A DNA stretch of 64,000 nt, taken from the NCBI RefSeq assembly GCF_001544535.1, contig NZ_FCON02000001.1, forward strand, positions 124,001 to 188,000. Reading direction: 5' to 3'. Each line of letters begins with the position of its first letter. Position 1 is the first letter of the stretch. The DNA is from Caballeronia choica (GTDB lineage: Bacteria; Pseudomonadota; Gammaproteobacteria; Burkholderiales; Burkholderiaceae). Shown in pieces: positions 43,327 through 51,702 of this stretch. Below the pieces are notes generated by a model. It had not been told where the DNA came from and did no database searches. It saw only the letters and a list, made by a program, of their open reading frames with translations. Both the position numbers and the translations under genes were made by a program.

Positions 43327-43725
43327 ATGGCGACGATATCTCTCACACCCACGCGAGGCTTCGTCGGACTCATTTCTGGCTTCGCGCTCCTTGCCTGGGG
43401 ATCGGCCGCGTGCGCCGGGAACCTCAGCTTTCTCAACGACACGCCTATCGCCTATATGAAGCCGCCTGACCGGCAGGCGCTCAACAGCGCGGCACGCGCG
43501 GCGCTCGATACCAGGAAGGATGGCGAGTCAGTCAACTGGAGCAACGAAGGTACGGGGAACCCCGTCGCCATCAAGGGGACCATTACACCGCGCGACACGG
43601 TGAAGAACGGGGAGCACGTCTGCCGGACGTTGACGATCACCGCGGTCGCCAAAGGACAGAAGGAAATATGGATACCGACTGCCTGCAAGACCGGCAAGAG
43701 TGAGTGGCAGGTGCAGAAGCGCTGA
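43327..43725 (+). CDS. exported surface-antigen-like protein
   Basis: A 132-residue protein with a signal peptide (cleavage near SAACA-GNL). The mature domain runs from DRQALNSAARAALDTRKDGE and VNWSNEGTGNPVAIKGTITP to CRTLTITAVAKGQKEIWIPT. The layout resembles the C-terminal domain of the RT0821/Lpp0805 (17-kDa antigen-related) surface proteins. GAGG six bases upstream supports the start at 43327; an ATG at 43315 is possible. Confidence 0.75.
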   Translation: MATISLTPTRGFVGLISGFALLAWGSAACAGNLSFLNDTPIAYMKPPDRQALNSAARAALDTRKDGESVNWSNEGTGNPVAIKGTITPRDTVKNGEHVCRTLTITAVAKGQKEIWIPTACKTGKSEWQVQKR

Positions 43726-43802
43726 TCGACGTACCGTTCGACGCGGAAGTGTCCAGGGTGGCATTAAGCAATGATTTAATGGCAATGATATGGAGAACGA
43801 TG

Positions 43803-44057
43803 ATGGCGGATCTATGGATGGGTAACGTCGAGCCCGGTACGACGGATGAGGAGATCAAGGAGTTCCTGATCAAGTACGGGTTCCCCCCGTTTGATGCCAT
43901 TGAACATATCGAAGGCGATGGATCACGTCCTGCCGTCCTGCTGACCTTTGCCGGGGTGGGTCCCGAAGCACTTCGGCACCTTCAGCCGAGGGTGCACGAC
44001 ATGTTCTGGAAGAACCACAAGATCAACGTGCAGGTCATGAAGGACCGCTCGGAATGA
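43803..44057 (+). CDS. small RRM-like RNA-binding protein
   Basis: An 84-residue protein with the RNP2-like strand ADLWMGNVEPGTTDEEIKEF, a degenerate RNP1 region (RPAVLLTFAGV) and a beta-alpha-beta-beta-alpha-beta spacing that fits an RNA-recognition motif. Small RRM proteins of this kind occur in Burkholderia, often linked to cold or stress. GGAG lies seven bases before this ATG; the adjacent ATG at 43800 would add one Met. The RNA target is unknown. Confidence 0.75.
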   Translation: MADLWMGNVEPGTTDEEIKEFLIKYGFPPFDAIEHIEGDGSRPAVLLTFAGVGPEALRHLQPRVHDMFWKNHKINVQVMKDRSE

Positions 44058-44359
44058 AGCGCCGGGCGGCGCGACGCTGCCAAGGCTCGGGCAGGGCGGA
44101 CAGCATTCGCGAAACTCGAGCCTGACGACCCAAACCTTCCAGACGACACATGATTTCTTCGTGACCGAATGGTGAAAAATGCGTGTCGCCGATAGCCGTC
44201 GTGGGTTACGCGCCGGAAGCACTTTCAATTGCGACACCGGAAGTGTTCGCATAGTATGAGTGGTCGAACCTCGCAACGCATGCCGGCTATTGAGGCGTCG
44301 CGGCATTCGCACCATCCTGGCGGGGGCAGACAAATCAACGAATCTGAGAGGTCTTCGCC
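44058..44359 (+). other. 302-base spacer with possible promoter for the DUF3141 operon
   Basis: TTGCGA (44229-44234) and TAGTAT (44252-44257), 17 bases apart, each match the sigma70 consensus at four of six positions and point towards the DUF3141 gene about 100 bases on. Nothing else is recognised. Confidence 0.35.
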
Positions 44360-46729
44360 ATGGACTCAGCGGAACGAATTTCGCGTAGCCAACGCTCAGC
44401 ATCCAAGGTTGCCAAGGTCCTGCAAAAGCGCATGCAGACCACGAACGAGAAGTTCGTGCGGCGCCTGAACGAAGCGAGGTCGGACCCCGCGACCGATCCG
44501 TTTTCCGCGACGGCGGCGCTGGCGAATCCGGCAAGCTGGTACGGTTACGCCGTCGATGCGACACAGCGCTCGGTGCTCTTCTGGCACACCCTCTGGGAGC
44601 GCGGCAACAACTTCATCGACAACACGGCGCAGGGGCTCAAGCCCGTTCTTCACTTCGAATACGAGACCATTCTCGACGGGCGTTCATTCGATCGTCCCGT
44701 GAATTACACGCTGTTGCGCATCACGCCGCCTGCGGGAGTCGTCGTTGATCCCTTGCTGCGTCCTTACCTCATCATCGATCCTCGCGCGGGGCATGGGCCC
44801 GGCATCGGCGGCTTCAAGGACGACTCGCAGGTAGGCGTCGCGCTGCGTGCCGGACACCCGGTGTATTTCGTCATCTTCTTTCGCGACCCCGAGCCCGGCC
44901 AGACGCTTCTCGACGTTTGCCGCGCCGAGCAGCGTTTCGTCAGGAAGGTGCGGGAACTGCATCCCGATAGTGCCAAGCCCGCCATCGTCGGCAACTGCCA
45001 GGGGGGATGGGCCGCCATGATGCTGGCGGCATCCGACCCCGACGACACCGGGCCGATCGTGATCAACGGCGCGCCGATGTCCTACTGGGGCGGGGCATGG
45101 ACCGAAGGCGAAGGTGACAACCCGATGCGCTATGCGGGCGGCATGCTCGGCGGGTCGTGGCTTGCGTCGCTCACGGCGGACATGGGCAATGGCAAGTTCG
45201 ACGGCGCGCATCTCGTGCAGAACTTCGAGAACCTGAATCCGGCGAACAGCCTGTGGGACAAGTTCTATCACGTGTTCGACAAGGCCGACACCGAGCCGCC
45301 GCGCTTTCTGGAATTCGAGCGCTGGTGGGGCGGCTATTACTTGATGAACCGCGAAGAGATCGAATGGATCACGCACAATCTTTTCGTCGGCAACCAGCTC
45401 TGGGGCGGCGGTGTCAAGTCGCCCGACGGCACAGGCTTCGATCTGCGTGAGATTCGCTCGCCGATCGTCCTGTTCGCCTCGATGGGCGACAACATCACGC
45501 CGCCGCAGCAGGCGTTCAACTGGGTTGCCGATGTCTACGGCAGCACCGAGGAAATCAAGGCGCGCGGGCAGGTCATCGTCGGCCTGCTGCATGAGAACGT
45601 CGGGCACCTGGGCATATTCGTCTCAGGCAAGGTGGCGAAGAAGGAGCATTCGCAGATCGTCTCGGTGCTGAAGACCATCGAAGGTCTGGCGCCCGGCCTG
45701 TACGGAATGAAGATAACGGAAGCGCCGGGACCCGGCGGCGAGACTGAATATGAAGTCGAGTTTCGCGAACATCGCCTCGAAGACATTGCGGCACGCCTGA
45801 ACCGGTTTCAGCGCGCCGACGAAAAGGCATTCGAGGCGGTGGCCGAGGTGTCGGAGTTCAATCAGCGAGGTTATGAACTGTTCGCGCGGCCGTTCGTGCA
45901 GGCGATGTCGAACGACTCCTCGGCGCAATGGTTGCGGGCGTTTCATCCGCTGCGGTTCCAGAACTGGTCGGTGTCGCGCTTCAATCCGTGGCTTGCGTGG
46001 CTCGAACCCGCCGCGCAAGTGGTCAAGGCCAACCGGCAGCCGGTCGGCGAGAACGATCCGGCGCGCCGGGCCGAGCATCTGGGCGCCGACTTGATCAGCG
46101 CGTCGCTCGACTACTATCGCGGCATGCGCGATGCGCTGACGGAAGCGGCCTTCTTCACGATCTATGGCAACCTGTATGCGCGCTCCCATGCCGACGATGC
46201 AGTCGAGGAGGCCAGCGCTGCCGGGAGCAAAAGCGACCCGCGCGAGTTGCCGGTCGTTCGCGAGGCCCTCGCCAACATCGAGAAAGGCGGTTACGTGGAG
46301 GCGCTCGCCCGCGTTGCGTTCCTGCTCAAGCGAGCGGGAGAGCCATTGCCGCTGTCGCGGCTGGAATTGCGGCAGGAACTCGTGTCGGAGTATGCGGCGT
46401 ACCTGCCCGCGCTGCCTCCGCATGAGTGGCGCCGGTTACGCGGTGAGCAGGAACTCGTCGCGCGATATGAGCCGGATCTCGCCTTGCAATCGCTTACGGT
46501 GCTGCTGCGTGAACAAGCGGACCGCGAACGCCTGTTGACGCTGCTCGACAAGCTGATGGCCGACAAGCGCGTGCAGGATACGTCGCCGACGACGGACCAG
46601 CTTGCAATGCTCGCGCGTATCCGCGAGGTGCTGGGTGACAGCGCGGCGAAGTCCGGAACCGCCGTCGGAGCCGAGCCTGCGGAGCCGGCAAAAAAAGCGC
46701 GCCGCCCTGCAACGGCTGGCCGCGCCTGA
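44360..46729 (+). CDS. DUF3141 protein, PHA-synthase-like alpha/beta hydrolase
   Basis: A 789-residue protein of the DUF3141 family. Residues about 90-460 form an alpha/beta-hydrolase fold related to PhaC, with a lipase-like box G-N-C-Q-G-G whose nucleophile is Cys213, as in PHA synthases. The possible His is in LLHENVGHLGIFVSG. The rest is a helical extension with a long C-terminal region. Members sit beside phosphotransacetylase, acetate kinase and FabI in many proteobacteria; the real substrate is not known. It heads the group with the pta remnant, ackA and fabI. Confidence 0.88.
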   Translation: MDSAERISRSQRSASKVAKVLQKRMQTTNEKFVRRLNEARSDPATDPFSATAALANPASWYGYAVDATQRSVLFWHTLWERGNNFIDNTAQGLKPVLHFEYETILDGRSFDRPVNYTLLRITPPAGVVVDPLLRPYLIIDPRAGHGPGIGGFKDDSQVGVALRAGHPVYFVIFFRDPEPGQTLLDVCRAEQRFVRKVRELHPDSAKPAIVGNCQGGWAAMMLAASDPDDTGPIVINGAPMSYWGGAWTEGEGDNPMRYAGGMLGGSWLASLTADMGNGKFDGAHLVQNFENLNPANSLWDKFYHVFDKADTEPPRFLEFERWWGGYYLMNREEIEWITHNLFVGNQLWGGGVKSPDGTGFDLREIRSPIVLFASMGDNITPPQQAFNWVADVYGSTEEIKARGQVIVGLLHENVGHLGIFVSGKVAKKEHSQIVSVLKTIEGLAPGLYGMKITEAPGPGGETEYEVEFREHRLEDIAARLNRFQRADEKAFEAVAEVSEFNQRGYELFARPFVQAMSNDSSAQWLRAFHPLRFQNWSVSRFNPWLAWLEPAAQVVKANRQPVGENDPARRAEHLGADLISASLDYYRGMRDALTEAAFFTIYGNLYARSHADDAVEEASAAGSKSDPRELPVVREALANIEKGGYVEALARVAFLLKRAGEPLPLSRLELRQELVSEYAAYLPALPPHEWRRLRGEQELVARYEPDLALQSLTVLLREQADRERLLTLLDKLMADKRVQDTSPTTDQLAMLARIREVLGDSAAKSGTAVGAEPAEPAKKARRPATAGRA

Positions 46730-46770
46730 GCTCGTCACGACGCGACGTCGTCCACGCCAACGGAGGTGTG

Positions 46771-47032
46771 ATGGAAGCCAGGCACGCGAGATATCAGCGC
46801 CTGATCGACCTCTGCAAGACGATCGCGCCGACGCCGACCGCGGTCGTTCGTCCATGCGACCCGATGTCTCTCGAAGGTGCGTCGATCGTGCCGATCCTGG
46901 TCGGGCCGCATGAGCGAATCCAGGCCGTGGCGGCTTCTCGCGGCATCGATCGTCCTGACCCGGCTTGCGTCGCGTGCGGTCGCGGCGCTGGCCGCCGAAG
47001 CCCGCCGCGTGAGCGCGAAGATAATGGGGTGA
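46771..47032 (+). pseudogene. pta: remnant of phosphate acetyltransferase
   Basis: The first frame (from ATG 46771) reads as a normal Pta start (HARYQRLIDLCKTIAPTPTA, then VVRPCD), skips part of the usual S-L-x-G-A...A-G-L-I helix, and resumes with SIVPILVGPHERIQAVA. A second frame (46949-47032) reads IVLTRLASRAVAALAAEARR and ends KIMG-stop, like the Pta C-terminus. About two thirds of a roughly 310-residue enzyme is missing. The retained ribosome site (GGAGGTG) and the short gap to ackA show that it was once a working gene upstream of ackA. Confidence 0.85.
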
Positions 47033-47036
47033 CACC

Positions 47037-48224
47037 ATGGCCGATGTGATTCTCGTGCTCAATGCCGGCTCGTCCAGCATCAAGTTCAGCGTGTTCGACG
47101 CGGCGAACGACCACGCGTTGCAACTGCGCGGCCAGATCGAGGGCCTCTATACGGCGCCGCACTTCACCGCCGAAGACGCGCAGGGCGTGAGCGCCGAAGA
47201 CAAAGTCTGGGACCGGGGCGTCGAACTGGGTCATGACGGCGCGATCTCCTTTCTGATCGATTTCCTGCGCAGTCATCGCGGGGATCACCGGCTGGTGGCG
47301 GTCGGCCATCGCGTGGTGCATGGCGGCGTGAATTTCACCCAGGCGGTGGTGGTCACGCCCGAGGTCGTCACCGCACTTGCCACGCTGAATCCGCTTGCGC
47401 CGCTGCACCAGCCGCACAACCTCAAGCCGATCGAGATCCTGGCGCAGTTGCGGCCGGACCTGGTTCAGGTGGCCTGCTTCGACACGGCGTTTCACCGCGT
47501 CCAGCCGGAGGTGGCGCAGGCGTTCGCGCTGCCTGCTTCCATCACTGCACTTGGCGTACGGCGCTACGGGTTTCACGGCCTTTCCTACGAATACATCGCA
47601 AGCGTGCTCGATCAGTTCGATCCGAAAGCCGCGGCAGGGCGCACGATCGTGGCGCACCTCGGCAACGGCAGCAGCATGTGCGCAATGGTGGCTGGCCGGA
47701 GCGTGGCGAGCACGATGGGCTTCACCGCGGTCGACGGCCTGCCGATGGGCACGCGCTGCGGCAGTCTCGATCCCGGCGTGATCCTGTATCTGATGGACGA
47801 ACTCGGCATGGATGCGCGCGCGATCGAGGATCTGATCTACAAGCGTTCGGGCCTGCTCGGCGTGTCCGGCATATCGAGCGACATGCGCGCGCTGCTTGCC
47901 AGCGACGATCCGGGCGCGCATCGGGCCGTCGATCTCTTCACGTACCGGCTCGGGCGTGAGCTGGGATCGCTTGCGGCCGCGGCGAAGGGCATCGACGCGC
48001 TCGTCTTCACCGCTGGGATCGGCGAGCACGCGTCGGCGATCCGTGAGCGGGTCTGCCGCGATGCCGCCTGGCTAGGTATCGAACTCGACCCGGCGGCGAA
48101 CGAGGCGGGCGGGCCGCGCATCAGCACCGCGACCAGCAAGGTATCGGTGTGGGCGGTTCCCACCAATGAAGAACTGATGATTGCGCGCCACACGATCGAC
48201 GCAGCGAGTGGCGCGCACCGCTAA
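47037..48224 (+). CDS. ackA: acetate/propionate kinase
   Basis: AckA makes ATP from acetyl phosphate and ADP, or the reverse. The product is 395 residues. It shows the ASKHA-fold N-terminus ILVLNAGSSSIKFSVFD, the YGFHGLSYEYI signature, GNGSSMCAM and the C-terminal FTAGIGEHASAIRE. All look intact. The gene begins four bases after the remnant of pta, its normal partner. Another pta elsewhere may supply acetyl phosphate. Confidence 0.95.
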   Translation: MADVILVLNAGSSSIKFSVFDAANDHALQLRGQIEGLYTAPHFTAEDAQGVSAEDKVWDRGVELGHDGAISFLIDFLRSHRGDHRLVAVGHRVVHGGVNFTQAVVVTPEVVTALATLNPLAPLHQPHNLKPIEILAQLRPDLVQVACFDTAFHRVQPEVAQAFALPASITALGVRRYGFHGLSYEYIASVLDQFDPKAAAGRTIVAHLGNGSSMCAMVAGRSVASTMGFTAVDGLPMGTRCGSLDPGVILYLMDELGMDARAIEDLIYKRSGLLGVSGISSDMRALLASDDPGAHRAVDLFTYRLGRELGSLAAAAKGIDALVFTAGIGEHASAIRERVCRDAAWLGIELDPAANEAGGPRISTATSKVSVWAVPTNEELMIARHTIDAASGAHR

Positions 48225-48246
48225 CCGAATTCCAGGGAGCATCGTC

Positions 48247-49041
48247 ATGACGGAGCCGATTTCGAGCCAGGTTGCGAGCCAGGTCTTGAAGGGCAGGAAA
48301 GCACTGGTGTGCGGCATCGCCAACGAGTACTCGATCGCGTACGGGTGCGCGAAGGCGTTTCGCGAACTGGGCGCCGATGTCGCCATAACCTACGCCACCG
48401 AAAAGGCGAAGGCCTATGTCGAACCGCTCGCGCGCCAGTTGGAGGCGCCGCTGTTGATGCCGCTCGACGTATCGCGGCCGGGCGATCTCGAAGCCGTCTT
48501 CGAGGGAATCGAAAAGACGTGGGGCACGCTCGACATGCTCGTGCACTCCATTGCGTGGGCGCCCCTGGAGGATTTGCAGGGCGGCTTGCTGAACTGTTCG
48601 GCCGATGGCTTTGCCAAGGCAATCGATGTCTCCTGTCACTCGTTCATTCGAATGGCCCGCCTGGCAGCCCCGCTGATGAAAGACGGCGGCACGATGTTCA
48701 CGATGAGCTACTACGGCGCCAACAAGGTCGTTCCCAACTACAACGTGATGGGACCCGTGAAGGCGGCGCTCGAAGCATCGGCGCGGTATCTTGCATATGA
48801 ACTCGGACCACGAGGCATTCGCGTGCATCCGATCTCGCCGGGGCCGCTCAAGACTCGCGCGGCGTCGGGACTGAAGGATTTCGATCTGCTCCTTTCCGCA
48901 GCGGCGGAGCGCGCGCCACTCGGGGAACTGGTCGACATCATGGACGTAGGGTTCACCTGCGCTTACCTCGCGACTCCGTATGCGAGGCGGCTGTCGGGCG
49001 AGACCGTCTACGTCGACGGCGGCGTGCACATCATGGCGTAG
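48247..49041 (+). CDS. fabI: enoyl-ACP reductase (FabI type)
   Basis: A 264-residue short-chain dehydrogenase that reduces enoyl-ACP with NADH. The nucleotide-binding start KALVCGIANEYSIAYGCAKA, the Y-x6-K pair in YNVMGPVK and the PISPGPLKTRAASG stretch are all FabI marks. The N-terminal leader TEPISSQVASQVLKG is longer than in housekeeping FabI. The location with DUF3141 and ackA suggests a second, stress-linked copy rather than the essential one. GGGAG precedes the ATG at 48247. Confidence 0.9.
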   Translation: MTEPISSQVASQVLKGRKALVCGIANEYSIAYGCAKAFRELGADVAITYATEKAKAYVEPLARQLEAPLLMPLDVSRPGDLEAVFEGIEKTWGTLDMLVHSIAWAPLEDLQGGLLNCSADGFAKAIDVSCHSFIRMARLAAPLMKDGGTMFTMSYYGANKVVPNYNVMGPVKAALEASARYLAYELGPRGIRVHPISPGPLKTRAASGLKDFDLLLSAAAERAPLGELVDIMDVGFTCAYLATPYARRLSGETVYVDGGVHIMA

Positions 49042-49357
49042 CCATTGCAGACAACATCAAACCCTGACGTTCAGGCCGTGTTTTGCAACGGCGCCGGCAC
49101 TGGAATGCGTAATGGGGAGTAACCTGTTCGCGGGGACCGTCATGGATTCATCGATGCCGCTGAAATCGCGTTGAGCGACACGGGGTTCGCCGGCAGCAGG
49201 TTTTCCCGGACGAGCCGAACCTCGGGTATGCCATGATTTCCCTTCGATGACGATCGTGAAAATACTGTTTGTGCAGGTTGCCGTCGCATTGAGGGGTGAA
49301 TAGCCCGCCACGGTTTCCGGTCGAATGAACCCATCTCCACACGACGGGAGACACGCC
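49042..49357. other. 316-base spacer
   Basis: Between fabI and the lactate dehydrogenase gene. A short inverted repeat (CCTGACGTTCAGG) lies at about 49064-49076. I see no gene, and no FNR-type TTGAT-N4-ATCAA site. Confidence 0.4.
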
Positions 49358-50353
49358 ATGAAAGTTGCCGTATTCAGCGCCAAGCCTTACGACCGCGAGT
49401 ATCTCAATGCCGCCAATGCGGCCGAGGGTCATCAGCTCAAATATTTCGATGACCCGCTGGACGCGGAGACCGTCGCACTCGCCGCGGGGCACGATGCCGT
49501 CTGCATCTTCGTCAACGATTGTGCGAATGCGGACGTTCTCGAGGCGCTCACGCGCGGCGGAACGCGGCTGGTCGCGCTGCGCTGCACCGGGTTCAACAAC
49601 GTGGATCTGGCGGCCGCCGAACGTCTCGGCGTCAAGGTGGTTCGAGTCGTCGACTACTCTCCCAATTCCGTCGCCGAACATGCCGTTGCGATGCTGCTGG
49701 CGATCAATCGCCGGATCCATCGGGCCTACAACCGCACCCGGGATTCCAATTTCGCCCTCGACGGGCTGATGGGGTTCGACCTCTACGGCAAGACGGTCGC
49801 CGTGGTCGGCACCGGCAAGATCGGGCGGGTCTTCGCGAAGATCATGCTCGGTTTCGGGTGCACCGTCCTCGGCTACGACAAGTTCCCGTCGCCCGAATTC
49901 GAAGCCCTGGGCGCCCGCTACGCCAAGCCCAACGAAATCGGATCAAGCGCGGACATCATTTCGCTGCATTGCCCGCTCACGCCGGAGACGTATCACATCG
50001 TCAACGAGACGAGCCTCGCTCGCGCAAAGCGCGGGGCGTTGCTGGTCAATACCAGCCGTGGCGGCCTGGTCGACACGGAGGCGGTCATCGAAGCGCTCAA
50101 GAGCGGTCAACTGGGCGGGCTGGCGCTCGACGTCTATGAGCAGGAGGCGGATGTTTTCTTTCGCGATCTCTCCGGCACCATCATCGCGGACGACGTGCTT
50201 CAGCGCCTGGTCTCGTTCCCGAACGTCATCGTGACGGGTCATCAGGCATTTTTCACGCAGGAAGCGATCACGACGATATGCCAGACCACCTTGCGCAACC
50301 TTTCTGAATTCGAGGGCGGCGTGCCTCTCACGAATGAAGTCAAGGCTTCGTGA
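49358..50353 (+). CDS. ldhA: D-lactate dehydrogenase-type 2-hydroxyacid dehydrogenase
   Basis: A 331-residue NAD-dependent D-2-hydroxyacid dehydrogenase, most like fermentative LdhA: it starts KVAVFSAKPYDREYLNAAN, has the Rossmann loop GTGKIGRVFAKI, the active-site arginine region RCTGFNNVDL and the His in TGHQAFFTQEA. It would reduce pyruvate to D-lactate and recycle NADH when respiration is limited. GGGAG precedes the ATG. Confidence 0.92.
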   Translation: MKVAVFSAKPYDREYLNAANAAEGHQLKYFDDPLDAETVALAAGHDAVCIFVNDCANADVLEALTRGGTRLVALRCTGFNNVDLAAAERLGVKVVRVVDYSPNSVAEHAVAMLLAINRRIHRAYNRTRDSNFALDGLMGFDLYGKTVAVVGTGKIGRVFAKIMLGFGCTVLGYDKFPSPEFEALGARYAKPNEIGSSADIISLHCPLTPETYHIVNETSLARAKRGALLVNTSRGGLVDTEAVIEALKSGQLGGLALDVYEQEADVFFRDLSGTIIADDVLQRLVSFPNVIVTGHQAFFTQEAITTICQTTLRNLSEFEGGVPLTNEVKAS

Positions 50354-50437
50354 ATAGAGGTCAAGGACGAGTTGCCCGGCCACGGCAAAATCGCGCGCTT
50401 GCCCATTGCGTGAGTCGATAGCCGGGCCTGGCCTCGC

Positions 50438-50776
50438 TCATCGTCCCATGCGACGGTCGTAGCTGCGCGAGACACGTTGAATCAAGCTCGGGTCGCGTGC
50501 GTCACTGGAGTTGAATCTCACCTCCACGCTGCCATCGGCCTGTTGGCGCACGCTGGCGGTCACAGTGCCGCTGTCGGATCTTCCAACGACGTTCCCGCTC
50601 GCCGGGTCCTGGACGATGAGGGCCAGCCCTTCGTCGCGCATGGCGCCGGCCGCAGCGGCGAACGAGCGGTCGTAGCTGGCGGGCGTCATCACCACGGTGC
50701 CGGCGGGTACGGGGTAGTAGCAGGACGACAACCCGAAGAGGGCGCCGCAGGCAGCGGCGAGCACGAGGCGCCTCAT
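50438..50776 (-). CDS. small lipoprotein
   Basis: A 113-residue lipoprotein (lipobox LSSC) with mature domain SYDRSFAAAAGAMRDEGLAL and IVQDPASGNVVGRSDSGTVT. This small alpha/beta layout is common in proteobacterial envelope proteins of unknown role. The ATG overlaps the stop of the upstream DUF2950 gene by four bases, so they are translationally coupled. Confidence 0.8.
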   Translation of the reverse strand: MRRLVLAAACGALFGLSSCYYPVPAGTVVMTPASYDRSFAAAAGAMRDEGLALIVQDPASGNVVGRSDSGTVTASVRQQADGSVEVRFNSSDARDPSLIQRVSRSYDRRMGR

Positions 50777-51696
50777 GGCGACACCTTCGCCCACCCGGGT
50801 CCGGGATCGAACGACGTCATCGCTGCCGCCTTCGTTGCGCCTTCGGGGCCCAGGTCGCGTTCGTAGACCTGCCCGTCATGGCTGACCATGAAGCTCTTGA
50901 TGCCGCTGTCTCCGTAGTGAACGGGCCAGGCAATGACGCCGAAGCCGCCGAATAGCTTGCCGTGCGCGACATAGTCGTACGCGCCGCCCGGCGCATGAGG
51001 GCCTTGCGAGGTGAGCAGCTTGTAGTGGTACCCGTGATAGCCTGCCTGCCCGACGTTACGCGCGCCGGCCGTCATGAAGGCGGACCCGAGCGGGCTTGGC
51101 TTGCCATCCGGGCCGGTCGGCCAGTACAGGCCGTCCTGCTTGCCAGGCGAACTCGATAGCTTTGCCGCGTAGGCGAGCACGCCACTGCCGTCGTGGTCCG
51201 TCTCGGCGTACTCGCGCTGCGCATCGTAGACCGCCAGCATCGTCTGGATGACGGCAAGCTCGTTGCGTCCGATGCGACGCAAGCGCATCTCCTCGGCGCC
51301 GGCGCGCGTGTCGAAATGCCAGCCTTTGGCCGACTTCACGAGCGGTATGGGCAGCGTCCAGCCGTCGTTGCCTACGGCGATGTCGGCATGTTCGCTGTCC
51401 TTCGTCTGAAGTGCATGCGATGTGTCCCAGGCCGTCAGGAAGCGGCTTCGGACCTCGGCGCCCACGGGCGGGATGAGTTCCCGAAAATCATCGCCCAGCA
51501 AGGCTTTTAGCGTTGCCTCGTCGTTGTGGGCAACAGCATTGCCGAACGAAGTCATGGCCTCCTCCGGCGATTTGAAATCCTTCTGCGCGTAGGCCGCGGA
51601 GGGTGATCCCACGCAGATAGCCAGCGTAACGGCCGCTGAACCGCAGATCGCGCTGCAGCGGGCCGCAAGAAATCGTAGTCGTGCCTTCATGCTCAT
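50773..51696 (-). CDS. DUF2950 periplasmic protein
   Basis: A 307-residue exported protein: a long signal peptide ending PSAAYAQKDF, then the DUF2950 domain with SPEEAMTSFGNAVAHNDEAT, WHFDTRAGAEEMRLRRIGRN and GGFGVIAWPVHYGDSGIKSF. DUF2950 genes are habitually next to DUF3300 genes, as here (six bases downstream), which suggests that the two act together in the envelope. Confidence 0.9.
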   Translation of the reverse strand: MSMKARLRFLAARCSAICGSAAVTLAICVGSPSAAYAQKDFKSPEEAMTSFGNAVAHNDEATLKALLGDDFRELIPPVGAEVRSRFLTAWDTSHALQTKDSEHADIAVGNDGWTLPIPLVKSAKGWHFDTRAGAEEMRLRRIGRNELAVIQTMLAVYDAQREYAETDHDGSGVLAYAAKLSSSPGKQDGLYWPTGPDGKPSPLGSAFMTAGARNVGQAGYHGYHYKLLTSQGPHAPGGAYDYVAHGKLFGGFGVIAWPVHYGDSGIKSFMVSHDGQVYERDLGPEGATKAAAMTSFDPGPGWAKVSP

Positions 51697-51702
51697 GTCT
51701 CC

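Noticed and set aside
49042-49357. FNR/ANR-type box expected before the lactate dehydrogenase gene
   Set aside because: No TTGAT-N4-ATCAA or close variant was found by eye.
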